A DNA stretch of 64,000 nt from Kuafuiihalomonas sp964473255 (lineage in GTDB: Bacteria > Myxococcota > Kuafuiibacteriia > Kuafuiibacteriales > Kuafuiibacteriaceae), in NCBI GenBank assembly GCA_964473255.1, contig CAYYOT010000002.1, forward strand, positions 1 to 64,000. Direction: 5' to 3'. Of the stretch, positions 25,508 to 33,808 are shown one piece after another. The notes under the pieces were generated by a model. The model made no database searches. It saw only the letters and a program-made list of their open reading frames with translations, and had not been told where the DNA came from. How positions within the stretch are numbered: the stretch's first letter is position 1; the number at the start of each line of letters is the position of its first letter. The position numbers were made by a program, and so were the translations under genes.

Positions 25508-27046
25508 TCATTCGTCGGGTGCCGGACGCTCCTTCGAGCGGAGATTTGCGGCGAGCTCCGTCAGGATCTGGAAGCGCCGTCTTCCCGGCGGTGTGAGGCG
25601 CAGGACGAACGCTACGACGGCGGCGGTCGCTAGTAGGGCGACTACGAGGCCCACCGCAGGCGAGATGTCGTCGGGGAGGGACTGGCGAAGCCCGGCCAGC
25701 GCGAGCCCCGTGGTCGCGGTGACGGCGAAGGGGAAGATCAACGCGCCCAAGGTGTCCCGAGCCGAAACCGGTCCCTGGCGCCCGGCCATGTAGGCGAAGA
25801 TCGGAAGCATGACATAGTAGCGCGCGGCCACCGCGATGGCGACGCCGGTGACCCCACCGAAGAGACCGAGCAGCACCGAAGCGGCCTTGGCGAAGAAATC
25901 GAGGATGTGGAAGGACAGGTGCTCGCGAGCTCGACCCTGGGTAACGAAGAGGATCCCGATCAAGTTCCAGGCGGGGAGGATCCAGCCGGCGAGACCGAGA
26001 ATCGGAAGCAATCGGGCCGTCTCTCCCCACTGCGAGCCCAGAACCAGACGTATGACCCAATCGCCGCAAAAGACCATCACTGCGACCAGCGGTCCCGCCA
26101 ACAGCGTGACTGCTTCCACCACCCGGACGAAAGACCTTCGGTAGCGCTCGGGCTCGACGAGCGTACGGCTCATCGACGGCAAAGCGATCACGCGAAAAGG
26201 TCGATTGATCTCGGAGAGAGGCAAAAGCATGATCTCCCGCGCCTTCGAGTAGAATCCGACGATGGTGTCTCCGTAGACGCGACCGAGGACGATGCTGTCG
26301 AGACCGGCGCCGATCCGGTTGAGCACGCTCGCCGCGGTCAAACTGCCGCCGAAGCCGAGCAGCGCTTTCGAGCCGTGCGCCCAGCGGGGTCGCCCCGGGA
26401 GCCAGCCCGACGCGGTCCAGGTCCCGACACAGGAGACGGTTTGCTCGGCCAGGAACTGACCAACCAGCGCCCACACGCCGAAGCCCTGGACGGCGAGGAC
26501 CACGGCGGTCGCAAACCCACACACAAGTGCGCCGATCTCGATGGTCGCCAGCGCGCGAAAACGCATCTGTCGGCGGAGCAGTGCTTCGTGTTGAACCTTG
26601 GCCCCACCCAACAAGAGGTTCAGGCTGAAAACCAATGTGACCGGGAGAACGCGAGGCTCGCGGTAGAAGCTCGCCAGGAGCGGGCTCGCCGCCGCCACGA
26701 CCAGCATCGAGAACGCGCCGAGTCCGAAGTTGACCCAGAACAGCGTGTTCAGCTGTGCCTCCGTGATGTCTTCGCGCTGGATGGTTGCCGTGGACAGGCC
26801 CGCGGTGCGGAAGACTTCGATGAAGACGGTGACCGCCGTGACCATTTTCATGAGCCCGAAGGACTCGGGGGCCAGAAGACGAGCCAGGAGTGCGATCGAC
26901 GTGATGTGTACGACGGCTCGAGTGACCTGAGCGACGGTGACGACGATCGAGCCTCTCGCGACGCGCCGAGCCATATCGCGTCGAAGATGGTCGGTGCGGA
27001 GGTGACGACTCGGAGGCGACGGTTCGTCTTGGTTCGGTGGACTCAT
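25508..27046 (-). CDS. Wzx-type polysaccharide flippase
   Basis: This 512-residue membrane protein of the MOP (oligosaccharide flippase) superfamily has about 12-14 helices. The amphipathic opening segment RRVARGSIVVTVAQVTRAVVH followed by LARLLAPESFGLMKMV is the classic Wzx/lipopolysaccharide exporter start, as is FGLMALV in the second flippase of the window. It should move lipid-linked oligosaccharide across the inner membrane. ATG at 27046 is used; the open frame beyond it runs into the assembly gap. The gene is convergent with the asparagine-synthetase-like gene, with only 23 bases between the stops. Confidence 0.85.
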   Translation of the reverse strand: MSPPNQDEPSPPSRHLRTDHLRRDMARRVARGSIVVTVAQVTRAVVHITSIALLARLLAPESFGLMKMVTAVTVFIEVFRTAGLSTATIQREDITEAQLNTLFWVNFGLGAFSMLVVAAASPLLASFYREPRVLPVTLVFSLNLLLGGAKVQHEALLRRQMRFRALATIEIGALVCGFATAVVLAVQGFGVWALVGQFLAEQTVSCVGTWTASGWLPGRPRWAHGSKALLGFGGSLTAASVLNRIGAGLDSIVLGRVYGDTIVGFYSKAREIMLLPLSEINRPFRVIALPSMSRTLVEPERYRRSFVRVVEAVTLLAGPLVAVMVFCGDWVIRLVLGSQWGETARLLPILGLAGWILPAWNLIGILFVTQGRAREHLSFHILDFFAKAASVLLGLFGGVTGVAIAVAARYYVMLPIFAYMAGRQGPVSARDTLGALIFPFAVTATTGLALAGLRQSLPDDISPAVGLVVALLATAAVVAFVLRLTPPGRRRFQILTELAANLRSKERPAPDE

Positions 27047-27099
27047 CGCCGTTGCTACCCGTCGCAACTCATGGTCTTGGGGGCGGCTCGGTGCGGGTT

Positions 27100-27109
27100 N
27101 NNNNNNNNN
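27100..27109. other. Assembly gap of 10 N
   Basis: Ten undetermined bases mark a scaffold join. The following 66 bases (27110-27175) consist of C-rich runs, including one of about 13 C, unlike anything else in the window, and look like unreliable sequence at a contig end. The true gap length is unknown, and genes or gene starts may be missing here. Confidence 0.95.
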
Positions 27110-27267
27110 CGCTCCTCTCGCCCGCCGCCCCCCCCCGTCCCGGCGCCTCCCCACGCCCCCCCCCCCCCAAGCGGTGAGCTGCGGGCCCGCGAAGACGGCG
27201 ATACCGAAGGATGTCTCGGTTTGCCCACCACAACAAACCCGCTATAGGGCCCCGAGGAATCGTACCG

Positions 27268-27915
27268 GTGGAATCCTACCGAGAATGGAAGAGGCTCAAG
27301 ACGACGCCCGAGGGTCGGCGCGGGCTCCAGAGTGTGCTCGCCGCCGCTTTGCCGGTGTACATGCATCCGATCGAGTTCGGGCAGCTCGCGGCGATCTTGC
27401 GCACGCTTGCTCCAGTGCGCAGCCTGGAATGGGGAACCGGGGGGAGCACCGCCGCGATCCTCGCGACCTGTCCTTCGATCAAGACCCAGGTCAGCATCGA
27501 GCATCATCCTCAATGGTACGAAAAGGTGAAGGACACGGTGGTTGACTCGCGGCTCCACCTTCACTGCGTTCCCGGCGCCGAACCGGAGCCCGAGTTTCCG
27601 GGGAAGGGCAAGGAGCGCAAGAAGGCCTTCTACGCGTGGACGCTGCGGGGAGAGCAGGAGCCCGAACTCTTCGCCGATTACGTTGGGTTTCCGGCCACGC
27701 TCGGGATGACCTATCAGTTCGTCCTGGTCGACGGGCGTGCCCGCATTCACTGCATGAAGGCGGGATATGAGCTCCTCGAGCCGGGCGGTGTTCTCGTCGT
27801 TCACGACGCCGAGCGCACCGAGTATCAGACGACGATCGCCAGCTTTCCCGACCATGTCTTTCTCGAGCCCTGGGTGCAGGGCCAAGTCTGCTTGATCCAC
27901 AAACCAGCGTCATAG
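27268..27915 (+). CDS. Class I SAM-dependent methyltransferase-like protein
   Basis: This predicted 215-residue cytoplasmic protein has a Rossmann-type glycine motif (RSLEWGTGGSTAAIL), an acidic end to strand two (VSIEHHPQWYEKV), and late strands FVLVDGRAR and GGVLVVHDAER, the order seen in class I methyltransferases and their non-catalytic relatives. GTG at 27268 is preceded by GAGGAA at proper spacing; an ATG at 27211 would add 19 residues but lacks a ribosome site. It could methylate a sugar or other small molecule of the polysaccharide pathway. It lies just after the assembly gap, so its upstream context is not reliable. Confidence 0.7.
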   Translation: MESYREWKRLKTTPEGRRGLQSVLAAALPVYMHPIEFGQLAAILRTLAPVRSLEWGTGGSTAAILATCPSIKTQVSIEHHPQWYEKVKDTVVDSRLHLHCVPGAEPEPEFPGKGKERKKAFYAWTLRGEQEPELFADYVGFPATLGMTYQFVLVDGRARIHCMKAGYELLEPGGVLVVHDAERTEYQTTIASFPDHVFLEPWVQGQVCLIHKPAS

Positions 27916-28140
27916 TCCCCGAGCCACACCGACGAACGATCACCGCTTCCCGGTCTCGAACATCTTGTGTGGCCCGGTAACGCCGTCGAACGGAGAAGGA
28001 CAGAGTGCCGGCGAATCGCGGGTTCACGGCGGATGAGTCGCCGCGACCGCCAACGGGGGTTCCTCGCCGAGTCGGCTCTACGGTCAGTCGCGAAGGCGCG
28101 CGGCTTGACGGTGGTGGCATGTGAACCGCCATGAATGGTC

Positions 28141-29502
28141 ATGTCCGATTCAAAGATCGCGTTGAGAGGGTTCGTCGCGCTTTCCCTTGCCATCCTTTCA
28201 GCCTGTAGCAAGTCGAAGGAAGGCCCCGAGTGTGAGGAGTGCTCCGATGAGTGCGACGACGGGCTTTGCCTGACCATACTGAAGGCGGAATCGGTAAAGG
28301 CCGAAAAGCGAGTCACCGACGCCCTGCTCGATACCCAGGCTGTCGCCTTCCGGATTCCCAAGGAGGCAATGTTCGATCGCGTATGCTTTGCGGTCGTCAC
28401 TCTCGACGACCTGCTCGAAGCCTATTGGAAGAGGTCACAGGTCGTGGTCTGGAAGGTCGACGATTCGAGGTTGGTACGCATCCGGGCCGACCGACGAGAA
28501 TCTAGACTCGTAGGGAGATTCGAGCCCGGTGGAGTGTACGCGATTTCTCGGTCGCCGTCGGCGGGACGACGGCAGGCCCTGCAGCTCGTTGACCGATATC
28601 GGACCCATGAAGCGGAACTCGAGAGGCTCATTCCGGGTCTCGGCCCTCGTCTTTGCCCCCGCATCCTTTGTGCGGCCGAGGCGATCCCTGGCGCTCGCAT
28701 TCTCAAGGAACTCGCGAAAGGGTCCGGGGCACCCGACGAGCGCGTGATCCGCGAGGTCGATGCACGCCTGGGGCTCAGTGACATGGTGCTGGGCGGCCTT
28801 TCGGGGTTTCAAAGTCCGTGTGAAGAGTGCGAGATGCCTGAAGGCACGGGGCCGACGGGCTCGATTCCGCCGTCCCCGCCCGGTTTCTGCAAGAATGGCC
28901 CTACGCTGAAGTTTCACGCCGACTTCGAAGGCCCGAGCAACGTGATCGATCAGACGCCCAACCCGAATCCTCCGACTCCACCACCGAACGATCGGCTGGA
29001 CTTTCTGCAGCCCACCGCATTTTCGGTGCAAGCACCACCACCGCTTTCGTCGAATCACATGCGCGCCGTGCGCAGCTCTGGCCCGGCGAGTGCGACGGCT
29101 CGCTTCGACGGCTCTCCGATGCGTACGGGTCGGGCCTGCATCCGGTGGCGAGCCGTTTCGGTCGAGCGCGCCAAGCCGGTCCGCCTGGAAGCGCTGGATG
29201 GTCTCGAGCCCATGGTCGCCGTGACACTGGATGGGAGCGGGTATCGAGTGCCGGGCCTCATCGGTTTGGGACCGGCCATCGTGCCCGATCTGACGACGCC
29301 TCACGTCGTCAGCCTAGTCATCGATTTGGATGCGGAGCGCTACGAGCTGTACCTCGACGATCGACAACGCGGGTACGGTCCCTTGAACTTGCTGTTCTGT
29401 CCCAAGCTGGACGGATTTCGAGTGGTCGCCGAAGGGAACCCGCTCGAAGCTGCCGGTCTAGACTATCGGGTCGATGATCTATCGGTCCGCTTGGCCGACT
29501 GA
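28141..29502 (+). CDS. Cysteine-containing lipoprotein of unknown function
   Basis: This 453-residue protein has a signal peptide ending in the lipobox LSAC and a Cys-rich patch right behind it (CEECSDECDDGLC). The middle (about residues 40-220) is mixed helix and strand. A second cysteine pair (CEECEMPEG) and a proline-rich linker (NPNPPTPPPND) lead to a C-terminal strand-rich region (about 300-453) that reads like a concanavalin-like or LamG-type sandwich (FHADFEGPSN at its start, ERYELYLDDRQ near its end). The family is not recognised. It is convergent with a flippase gene, so a role at the cell surface is plausible. Confidence 0.7.
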   Translation: MSDSKIALRGFVALSLAILSACSKSKEGPECEECSDECDDGLCLTILKAESVKAEKRVTDALLDTQAVAFRIPKEAMFDRVCFAVVTLDDLLEAYWKRSQVVVWKVDDSRLVRIRADRRESRLVGRFEPGGVYAISRSPSAGRRQALQLVDRYRTHEAELERLIPGLGPRLCPRILCAAEAIPGARILKELAKGSGAPDERVIREVDARLGLSDMVLGGLSGFQSPCEECEMPEGTGPTGSIPPSPPGFCKNGPTLKFHADFEGPSNVIDQTPNPNPPTPPPNDRLDFLQPTAFSVQAPPPLSSNHMRAVRSSGPASATARFDGSPMRTGRACIRWRAVSVERAKPVRLEALDGLEPMVAVTLDGSGYRVPGLIGLGPAIVPDLTTPHVVSLVIDLDAERYELYLDDRQRGYGPLNLLFCPKLDGFRVVAEGNPLEAAGLDYRVDDLSVRLAD

Positions 29503-29524
29503 GCCGAAAAATAGAAAGCCGCTT

Positions 29525-30991
29525 TCAAAGACTCCGGGTCCGCCAGGTCTTCCATGCCTTCGCTCCCGTCGGGAGCCAGACCAGGGTGGTGACCACGAAG
29601 ATGACGAGAGCCTCGACGAAGAGGGGAGCGCCGCTTTGTCGAGCGAGGCGACCGGCCAGATTCGAAAGGAGTGCCGAGCCGACCACCAAGGCGGTGTAGC
29701 TCAGGTCCATCCCCGCCGTCTTCATCCCGCTCCGCTGGAGCAGGGTGCCGGTGACGACGTACCGGAGCGCTTCCGATCCGGCGAAACCGGCTACGGCACC
29801 AGGAAAGGCGAAAAAGTGAAAACCGAGCGGGATCAGGGCGACCATGCACGCGAGTCGCACCAGGCTCGCGCTGACGACGTGATAGGCTTCGCCTTTCGCG
29901 AAGAAGGCGGCTCCGGCGGTCGAGCCGAGGACGGTGAACCAGCTCGACATGGAGAGCATCTGGACGACCCAACCTGCGTTGACGTAGCGGTCGTCGTACA
30001 GGATGTCGATGATGGTCTGGCCACCGGCAACGAAGCCGGAAAAGATCCACCCGCCCACGGCCAAGATGACGAGTCGCATGCGTCGAAACACGGCGCCGAG
30101 ATCTCCCTGCTCGTTGAACACGCGGCTGCACGCCGGAAACAGGACCTGCGAAGCCAGGCTGTTGATGGCCAGAGTGGGGACTGACGCGAGAGTTGCACCG
30201 ATGCTGTAGACCCCGAGCATCCCGATGGGGATGAGCTTGCCGAAGATGAGCCGGTCGGTGTGTCGAGCGGCGAAAGTCAGCACGGTGCTGAGAAAAACCC
30301 AGCGACCAAACCGGACCACGTGCTGGGCAGAGTTGGCGTCCCAGTGGAGGCGATTCGGCGTGCCGGGCAGGGCGATGTGACTGAGGAGCATTCGAACCAG
30401 CGCGTTGACGACATTTCCGCTGGCCAAGGCCCACACCGAGCGGTCGAAGAAGGCCCAAGCAATCATGGTTGCCGTCCCCGCCAAGCTGGACGCGACGGTT
30501 ACGAGGGCGACATGCTTGATGGCCAAGTTGCGCTGAGCGGTGAAGAGCTTGGTCGAGTTGAATCCGGTGATCAGGCCGGCGACGGCAACCACCGGAATCA
30601 GTGACGCGAGCTGTGGCTCACCATAGAAACGAGCGAAGGGTACGGCCCCAGCCAGGCCGATCACGAAGAGGGCGACGCCCCGGCCGACCTGGATCGTCCA
30701 TGCGGTATTGATGAAGCTGGCCTCGTCCCCTCGCTTGTTCTGGATGATGCTGGGCCCGATCCCGAAGTCGCTGAGAAGCTCCAGACCCGCGAAGAACGCT
30801 GCCACGAGCGCCATGAGTCCGAAAGCTTCCTCGAAGAGCAGCCGAGTGAGGACCAGCGTGCTGATGAGGCGAATGACCTGAGCCCCGCCGTAAGAGGTCA
30901 TCGACCAAACGGCGCCCCGGGCAACCAAGCGCGAAAGACCACTCGGGTCGGTCCCGGAAGTCGGTGCCGTCGACTGCTCCTGGTCGTTCAT
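29525..30991 (-). CDS. Wzx-type polysaccharide flippase (second copy)
   Basis: This 488-residue oligosaccharide flippase family protein has about 12-14 membrane helices. The start (RLVARGAVWSMTSYGGAQVIR, then LLFEEAFGLMALVAAFF) matches the family opening, as does FGIGPSIIQNKRGDE in the first loop. It differs clearly from the flippase encoded at 25.5-27.0 kb, so the two probably handle different glycans or were acquired separately. A glycosyltransferase is divergent from it across 245 bp in which no further feature is seen. Substrate unknown. Confidence 0.85.
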   Translation of the reverse strand: MNDQEQSTAPTSGTDPSGLSRLVARGAVWSMTSYGGAQVIRLISTLVLTRLLFEEAFGLMALVAAFFAGLELLSDFGIGPSIIQNKRGDEASFINTAWTIQVGRGVALFVIGLAGAVPFARFYGEPQLASLIPVVAVAGLITGFNSTKLFTAQRNLAIKHVALVTVASSLAGTATMIAWAFFDRSVWALASGNVVNALVRMLLSHIALPGTPNRLHWDANSAQHVVRFGRWVFLSTVLTFAARHTDRLIFGKLIPIGMLGVYSIGATLASVPTLAINSLASQVLFPACSRVFNEQGDLGAVFRRMRLVILAVGGWIFSGFVAGGQTIIDILYDDRYVNAGWVVQMLSMSSWFTVLGSTAGAAFFAKGEAYHVVSASLVRLACMVALIPLGFHFFAFPGAVAGFAGSEALRYVVTGTLLQRSGMKTAGMDLSYTALVVGSALLSNLAGRLARQSGAPLFVEALVIFVVTTLVWLPTGAKAWKTWRTRSL

Positions 30992-31236
30992 GGACGGCGG
31001 TCAGGGGGTCGGTCGGCGGGCGGCCCGCGACGCGCGGAACCTGGCACGGGAACGTTCGGGAGCCAATGTGCGCTTGCCACGGCGCACGTGCTCCCTGTGG
31101 GCGACGATTGCGCTCCGAAAGATGGCGGCCGTTGCTCGGTTCGGCAGCGAAGCTCCCGGTAAGGGTTAACTAGACGAGGCGTCCCATCGCCTTCTAGACC
31201 CGTATCCGAGAGCGGCGTAGGAGGGCCCGCGGCGGA

Positions 31237-32283
31237 ATGAAGGCGAACATATACATCCCTTGCCCAGACGCTAGGGTTCTGCACGGCGGTCACAAGACCA
31301 TCTACCGCCAAGCCGAAGTGCTGCAGGAGCTCGGCTATGCAGCGCGCGTCGTCCACCGCCGGACCAAAGCCCGCCTTCGAGCCTTTCGCTCCTCGGCCGA
31401 AGTCATCACGTTTGGCATGGTCTCTCCCCGACCCGACGACATCCTGGTCTTGCCCGACATATACCGCAATGCCCTCGATCCCAAGAACCCCAACACTTTG
31501 GTGCGCCGGACGAAGGACTTCGTCAAACAACCACTCGCTCGTTGGCTCAACCCGCTCCAGCTGGCGGAAGCACGAGCCCTGGCCGCTCGCTTTCGTCGAA
31601 TCGTGATTCTCAACTTGAATGCCTTCAATGTTCTTCGGGGAATCAGTCTCGAAGATACTCCGGAGAGTCACCCTTTCAGAGATCCAAGAGTCGAAGGTAT
31701 GATCGTCGTTTCGCGACAGAACGAAGAGCTCATGCGGTTGGCGTTTCCGGACCTACCCATTCATTACTATCACAAGTCGGTCGACCCTGATGTCTTCCGA
31801 CCCAATCCCGCAAAGCGGGCCGAGATTTGTCTTTTTCCGAGAAAGCGTCACGAAGAGATATCGCAGGTCGTTGCCATCTTGAAGGCGCGCGGTAGCATCG
31901 CCGATTTTCAGCTGACGCCGATGCATGGCCTTTCCGAAGACGGCGTTGCCGAGATCATGGGTCGGTCGAGGTTCTTCTTCAGCTTCAGTTCGTTGGAGGG
32001 GCTTCCGCGTCCGCCCATGGAGGCGATGATGGCCGGGTGCATCGTCATCGGGTTCCATGGTCAGGGCGGAAAAGACTACATGCGGCCCGAGTTCGCTTTT
32101 CCCGTCGAATCCGAGGATGTCGTGTCGTTCGTTCATGAAGTCGAGCGTGCGCTCGCTGAACATCGAGAGCGCCCGGAGGCCATGGATGCCATGGCGGACC
32201 GGGCCCGGGCTTTCGTCTCGAAAGAGTACTCGCCCGAGCGTGAGAAGGAAGAGCTGCGGGCCATCTGGTCTTCGATCGTCTGA
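31237..32283 (+). CDS. Glycosyltransferase, GT-B fold (family 1/4-like)
   Basis: This 348-residue cytoplasmic protein has an N-terminal Rossmann half (MKANIYIPCPDARVLHGGHKT) and a C-terminal half with the nucleotide-sugar-binding pattern FFFSFSSLEGLPRPPMEAMMAGCIVIG. The Glu-x-x-Pro-x-x-x-Glu arrangement typical of GT4 (EGLPRPPMEA) is present. GGAGGG lies upstream, although further from the ATG than usual. It probably transfers a sugar during assembly of the polysaccharide exported by one of the flippases. The donor and acceptor cannot be deduced. Confidence 0.8.
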   Translation: MKANIYIPCPDARVLHGGHKTIYRQAEVLQELGYAARVVHRRTKARLRAFRSSAEVITFGMVSPRPDDILVLPDIYRNALDPKNPNTLVRRTKDFVKQPLARWLNPLQLAEARALAARFRRIVILNLNAFNVLRGISLEDTPESHPFRDPRVEGMIVVSRQNEELMRLAFPDLPIHYYHKSVDPDVFRPNPAKRAEICLFPRKRHEEISQVVAILKARGSIADFQLTPMHGLSEDGVAEIMGRSRFFFSFSSLEGLPRPPMEAMMAGCIVIGFHGQGGKDYMRPEFAFPVESEDVVSFVHEVERALAEHRERPEAMDAMADRARAFVSKEYSPEREKEELRAIWSSIV

Positions 32284-32478
32284 CGAGGTTGAGTCCGCGA
32301 TGCAGGGGGAGACGTGAGCGCGGTTTGGTTCCTCGGGCGGCTCGTGGCGAGTAAGGCTCGTCGCCAAAGATTCGCCCGTTCCGTCCAGCCGGAAGCGGCG
32401 TCGAAGCACATGCACCTCGACGCAGACCGTACCGGCTGGTAGCCCCGAGAGCCTCCTGGTTCGAAACCGCGCCGACCG

Positions 32479-33447
32479 ATGACGACAGCTCTCGAGACCA
32501 TCTTTTCGCCCATCGTTCTGTTCTTCGGGCTCGGTTTCTTTGCGGGTCTGGTTCGATCAGACCTGTCGATTCCAGAGTCGATCGCCAAGGGGCTGGCCCT
32601 CTATCTCATGCTCGCCATCGGCTTCAAGGGCGGAGTCGAGGTCACGCACGCCGGGCTCAGTCCCACCATGCTGTCGACGATCGCGGCGGGGGCGGTCGCG
32701 TCCTTTGGACTTCCGCTAGTGGCGTTCGGGCTCCTCCAGGTGCTCACCAAGCTCGACCGGATCAATGCGGCTTCCATCGCCGCCCATTACGGCTCGATCA
32801 GCGTGGTTACCTTCGTAGCCGGCACGCAATACGTTTCATCCCTAGGGCTCCAGTACGATGGATTCCTCGTGGCCGTCGTGGCGGTGATGGAGACTCCCGC
32901 CATCCTCTCAGGTCTTTGGCTTGCGGGCTCGGCAGCATCGGCACCGGATCCGGGAGCGAAATCGAGTGGTCTTCTTCGCGAGGCCCTTTTCAACGGCAGC
33001 GTGGTGCTGCTCGTGGGCAGCTTCGTCATCGGTCTCGCGACCGGAGATGACGGCTATCATCAGATCGACGCCTTCATCGACACACCTTTCAAAGGCGTAC
33101 TGTGTTTCTTTCTTCTCGATATGGGCATCGCCGCGGCGTCGCGGATCCGCGGCGCGCAGCATCTCCGATTCAGCCTCGTGGCTTTCGGCCTACTCATGCC
33201 GATGATCGGGGCGTTGGTCGGATTGATGGGAGCGTTCTTGATCGGTCTTTCCGTGGGGAGCGGCGCCCTTTTCGTGACGCTCTGCGCGAGCGCGTCGTAC
33301 ATCGCGGTGCCGGCCGCGATGCGGGTCGCGCTCCCGCAAGCCAACCCCGCCTACTCATTGACACTTTCGCTCGGCGTCACCTTTCCGTTCAATCTTATCA
33401 TCGGCATTCCGACCTATGTCGCCGCCGCATCCAGGATCTTGGGGTGA
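32479..33447 (+). CDS. sbtA: SbtA-family sodium-dependent bicarbonate transporter
   Basis: This 322-residue inner-membrane protein has about ten helices. The features match SbtA (formerly DUF897): SPIVLFFGLGFFAG at the N-terminus, AIGFKGGVEV, AAHYGSISVVTF and VAVMETPAI in the middle, and a second half-repeat with FFLLDMGIAA and CASASYIAVPAAMR. SbtA takes up bicarbonate with sodium, which in cyanobacteria serves the carbon-concentrating mechanism. The next gene encodes a SbtB-like PII protein, the known allosteric partner, overlapping or 2 bases away. A carboxylation pathway is therefore likely somewhere in the genome, but bicarbonate for other carboxylases would also explain it. Confidence 0.9.
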   Translation: MTTALETIFSPIVLFFGLGFFAGLVRSDLSIPESIAKGLALYLMLAIGFKGGVEVTHAGLSPTMLSTIAAGAVASFGLPLVAFGLLQVLTKLDRINAASIAAHYGSISVVTFVAGTQYVSSLGLQYDGFLVAVVAVMETPAILSGLWLAGSAASAPDPGAKSSGLLREALFNGSVVLLVGSFVIGLATGDDGYHQIDAFIDTPFKGVLCFFLLDMGIAAASRIRGAQHLRFSLVAFGLLMPMIGALVGLMGAFLIGLSVGSGALFVTLCASASYIAVPAAMRVALPQANPAYSLTLSLGVTFPFNLIIGIPTYVAAASRILG

Positions 33448-33449
33448 GC

Positions 33450-33767
33450 ATGATGGTTATCGAGACCCACCTTCGACACAAGCTGGAGATCATCATCGAC
33501 CAACCGCACTTGCGGCGGGTGGTCGAGGTCCTGGAACGGCATACCGTGCGCGGCTACACCGTGCTCCCCACCCTCTCGGGAAAAGGCAGCCGCGGTGACT
33601 GGGTGCCGGACCGACTCACGCATGCCGACGATCGCGTCGTGGTCGTGGCGGTCATGGCGAAAGAGATCGCGGACGAAACGCTCGAGTCCTTGGCCGAGCT
33701 CTTCCTCGAGCTGCCGGGGGTCGCCTTCGTGAGCGAGGTCCGCGTATTGAGACCGGACCGCTTCTAG
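33450..33767 (+). CDS. sbtB: SbtB-like PII signalling protein
   Basis: This 105-residue protein has the PII ferredoxin-like fold pattern (LEIIIDQPHLRRVVEVLERHTVRGYTVLP, here read in pieces, then RVVVVAVMAKEIADETLESL). SbtB trimers bind adenyl nucleotides and block SbtA. The C-terminal CGPxGC redox loop of cyanobacterial SbtB is missing; the chain ends RPDRF. The T-loop is short and Gly/Ser-rich (SGKGSRGDW). Start codon is ambiguous: GTG at 33444 overlaps the sbtA stop, while ATG at 33450 or 33453 gives a normal N-terminus (MMVIETH). It ends 41 bases before the convergent bchE. Confidence 0.82.
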   Translation: MMVIETHLRHKLEIIIDQPHLRRVVEVLERHTVRGYTVLPTLSGKGSRGDWVPDRLTHADDRVVVVAVMAKEIADETLESLAELFLELPGVAFVSEVRVLRPDRF

Positions 33768-33808
33768 CCGTCGCTACGTCGAGCCGCGAGCCACCTCGAC
33801 GACGGCCG

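Noticed and set aside
27110..27175. C-run region as a biological element such as a quadruplex or recombination site
   Set aside because: It directly follows an N gap and is most simply explained as sequencing error at a contig end.
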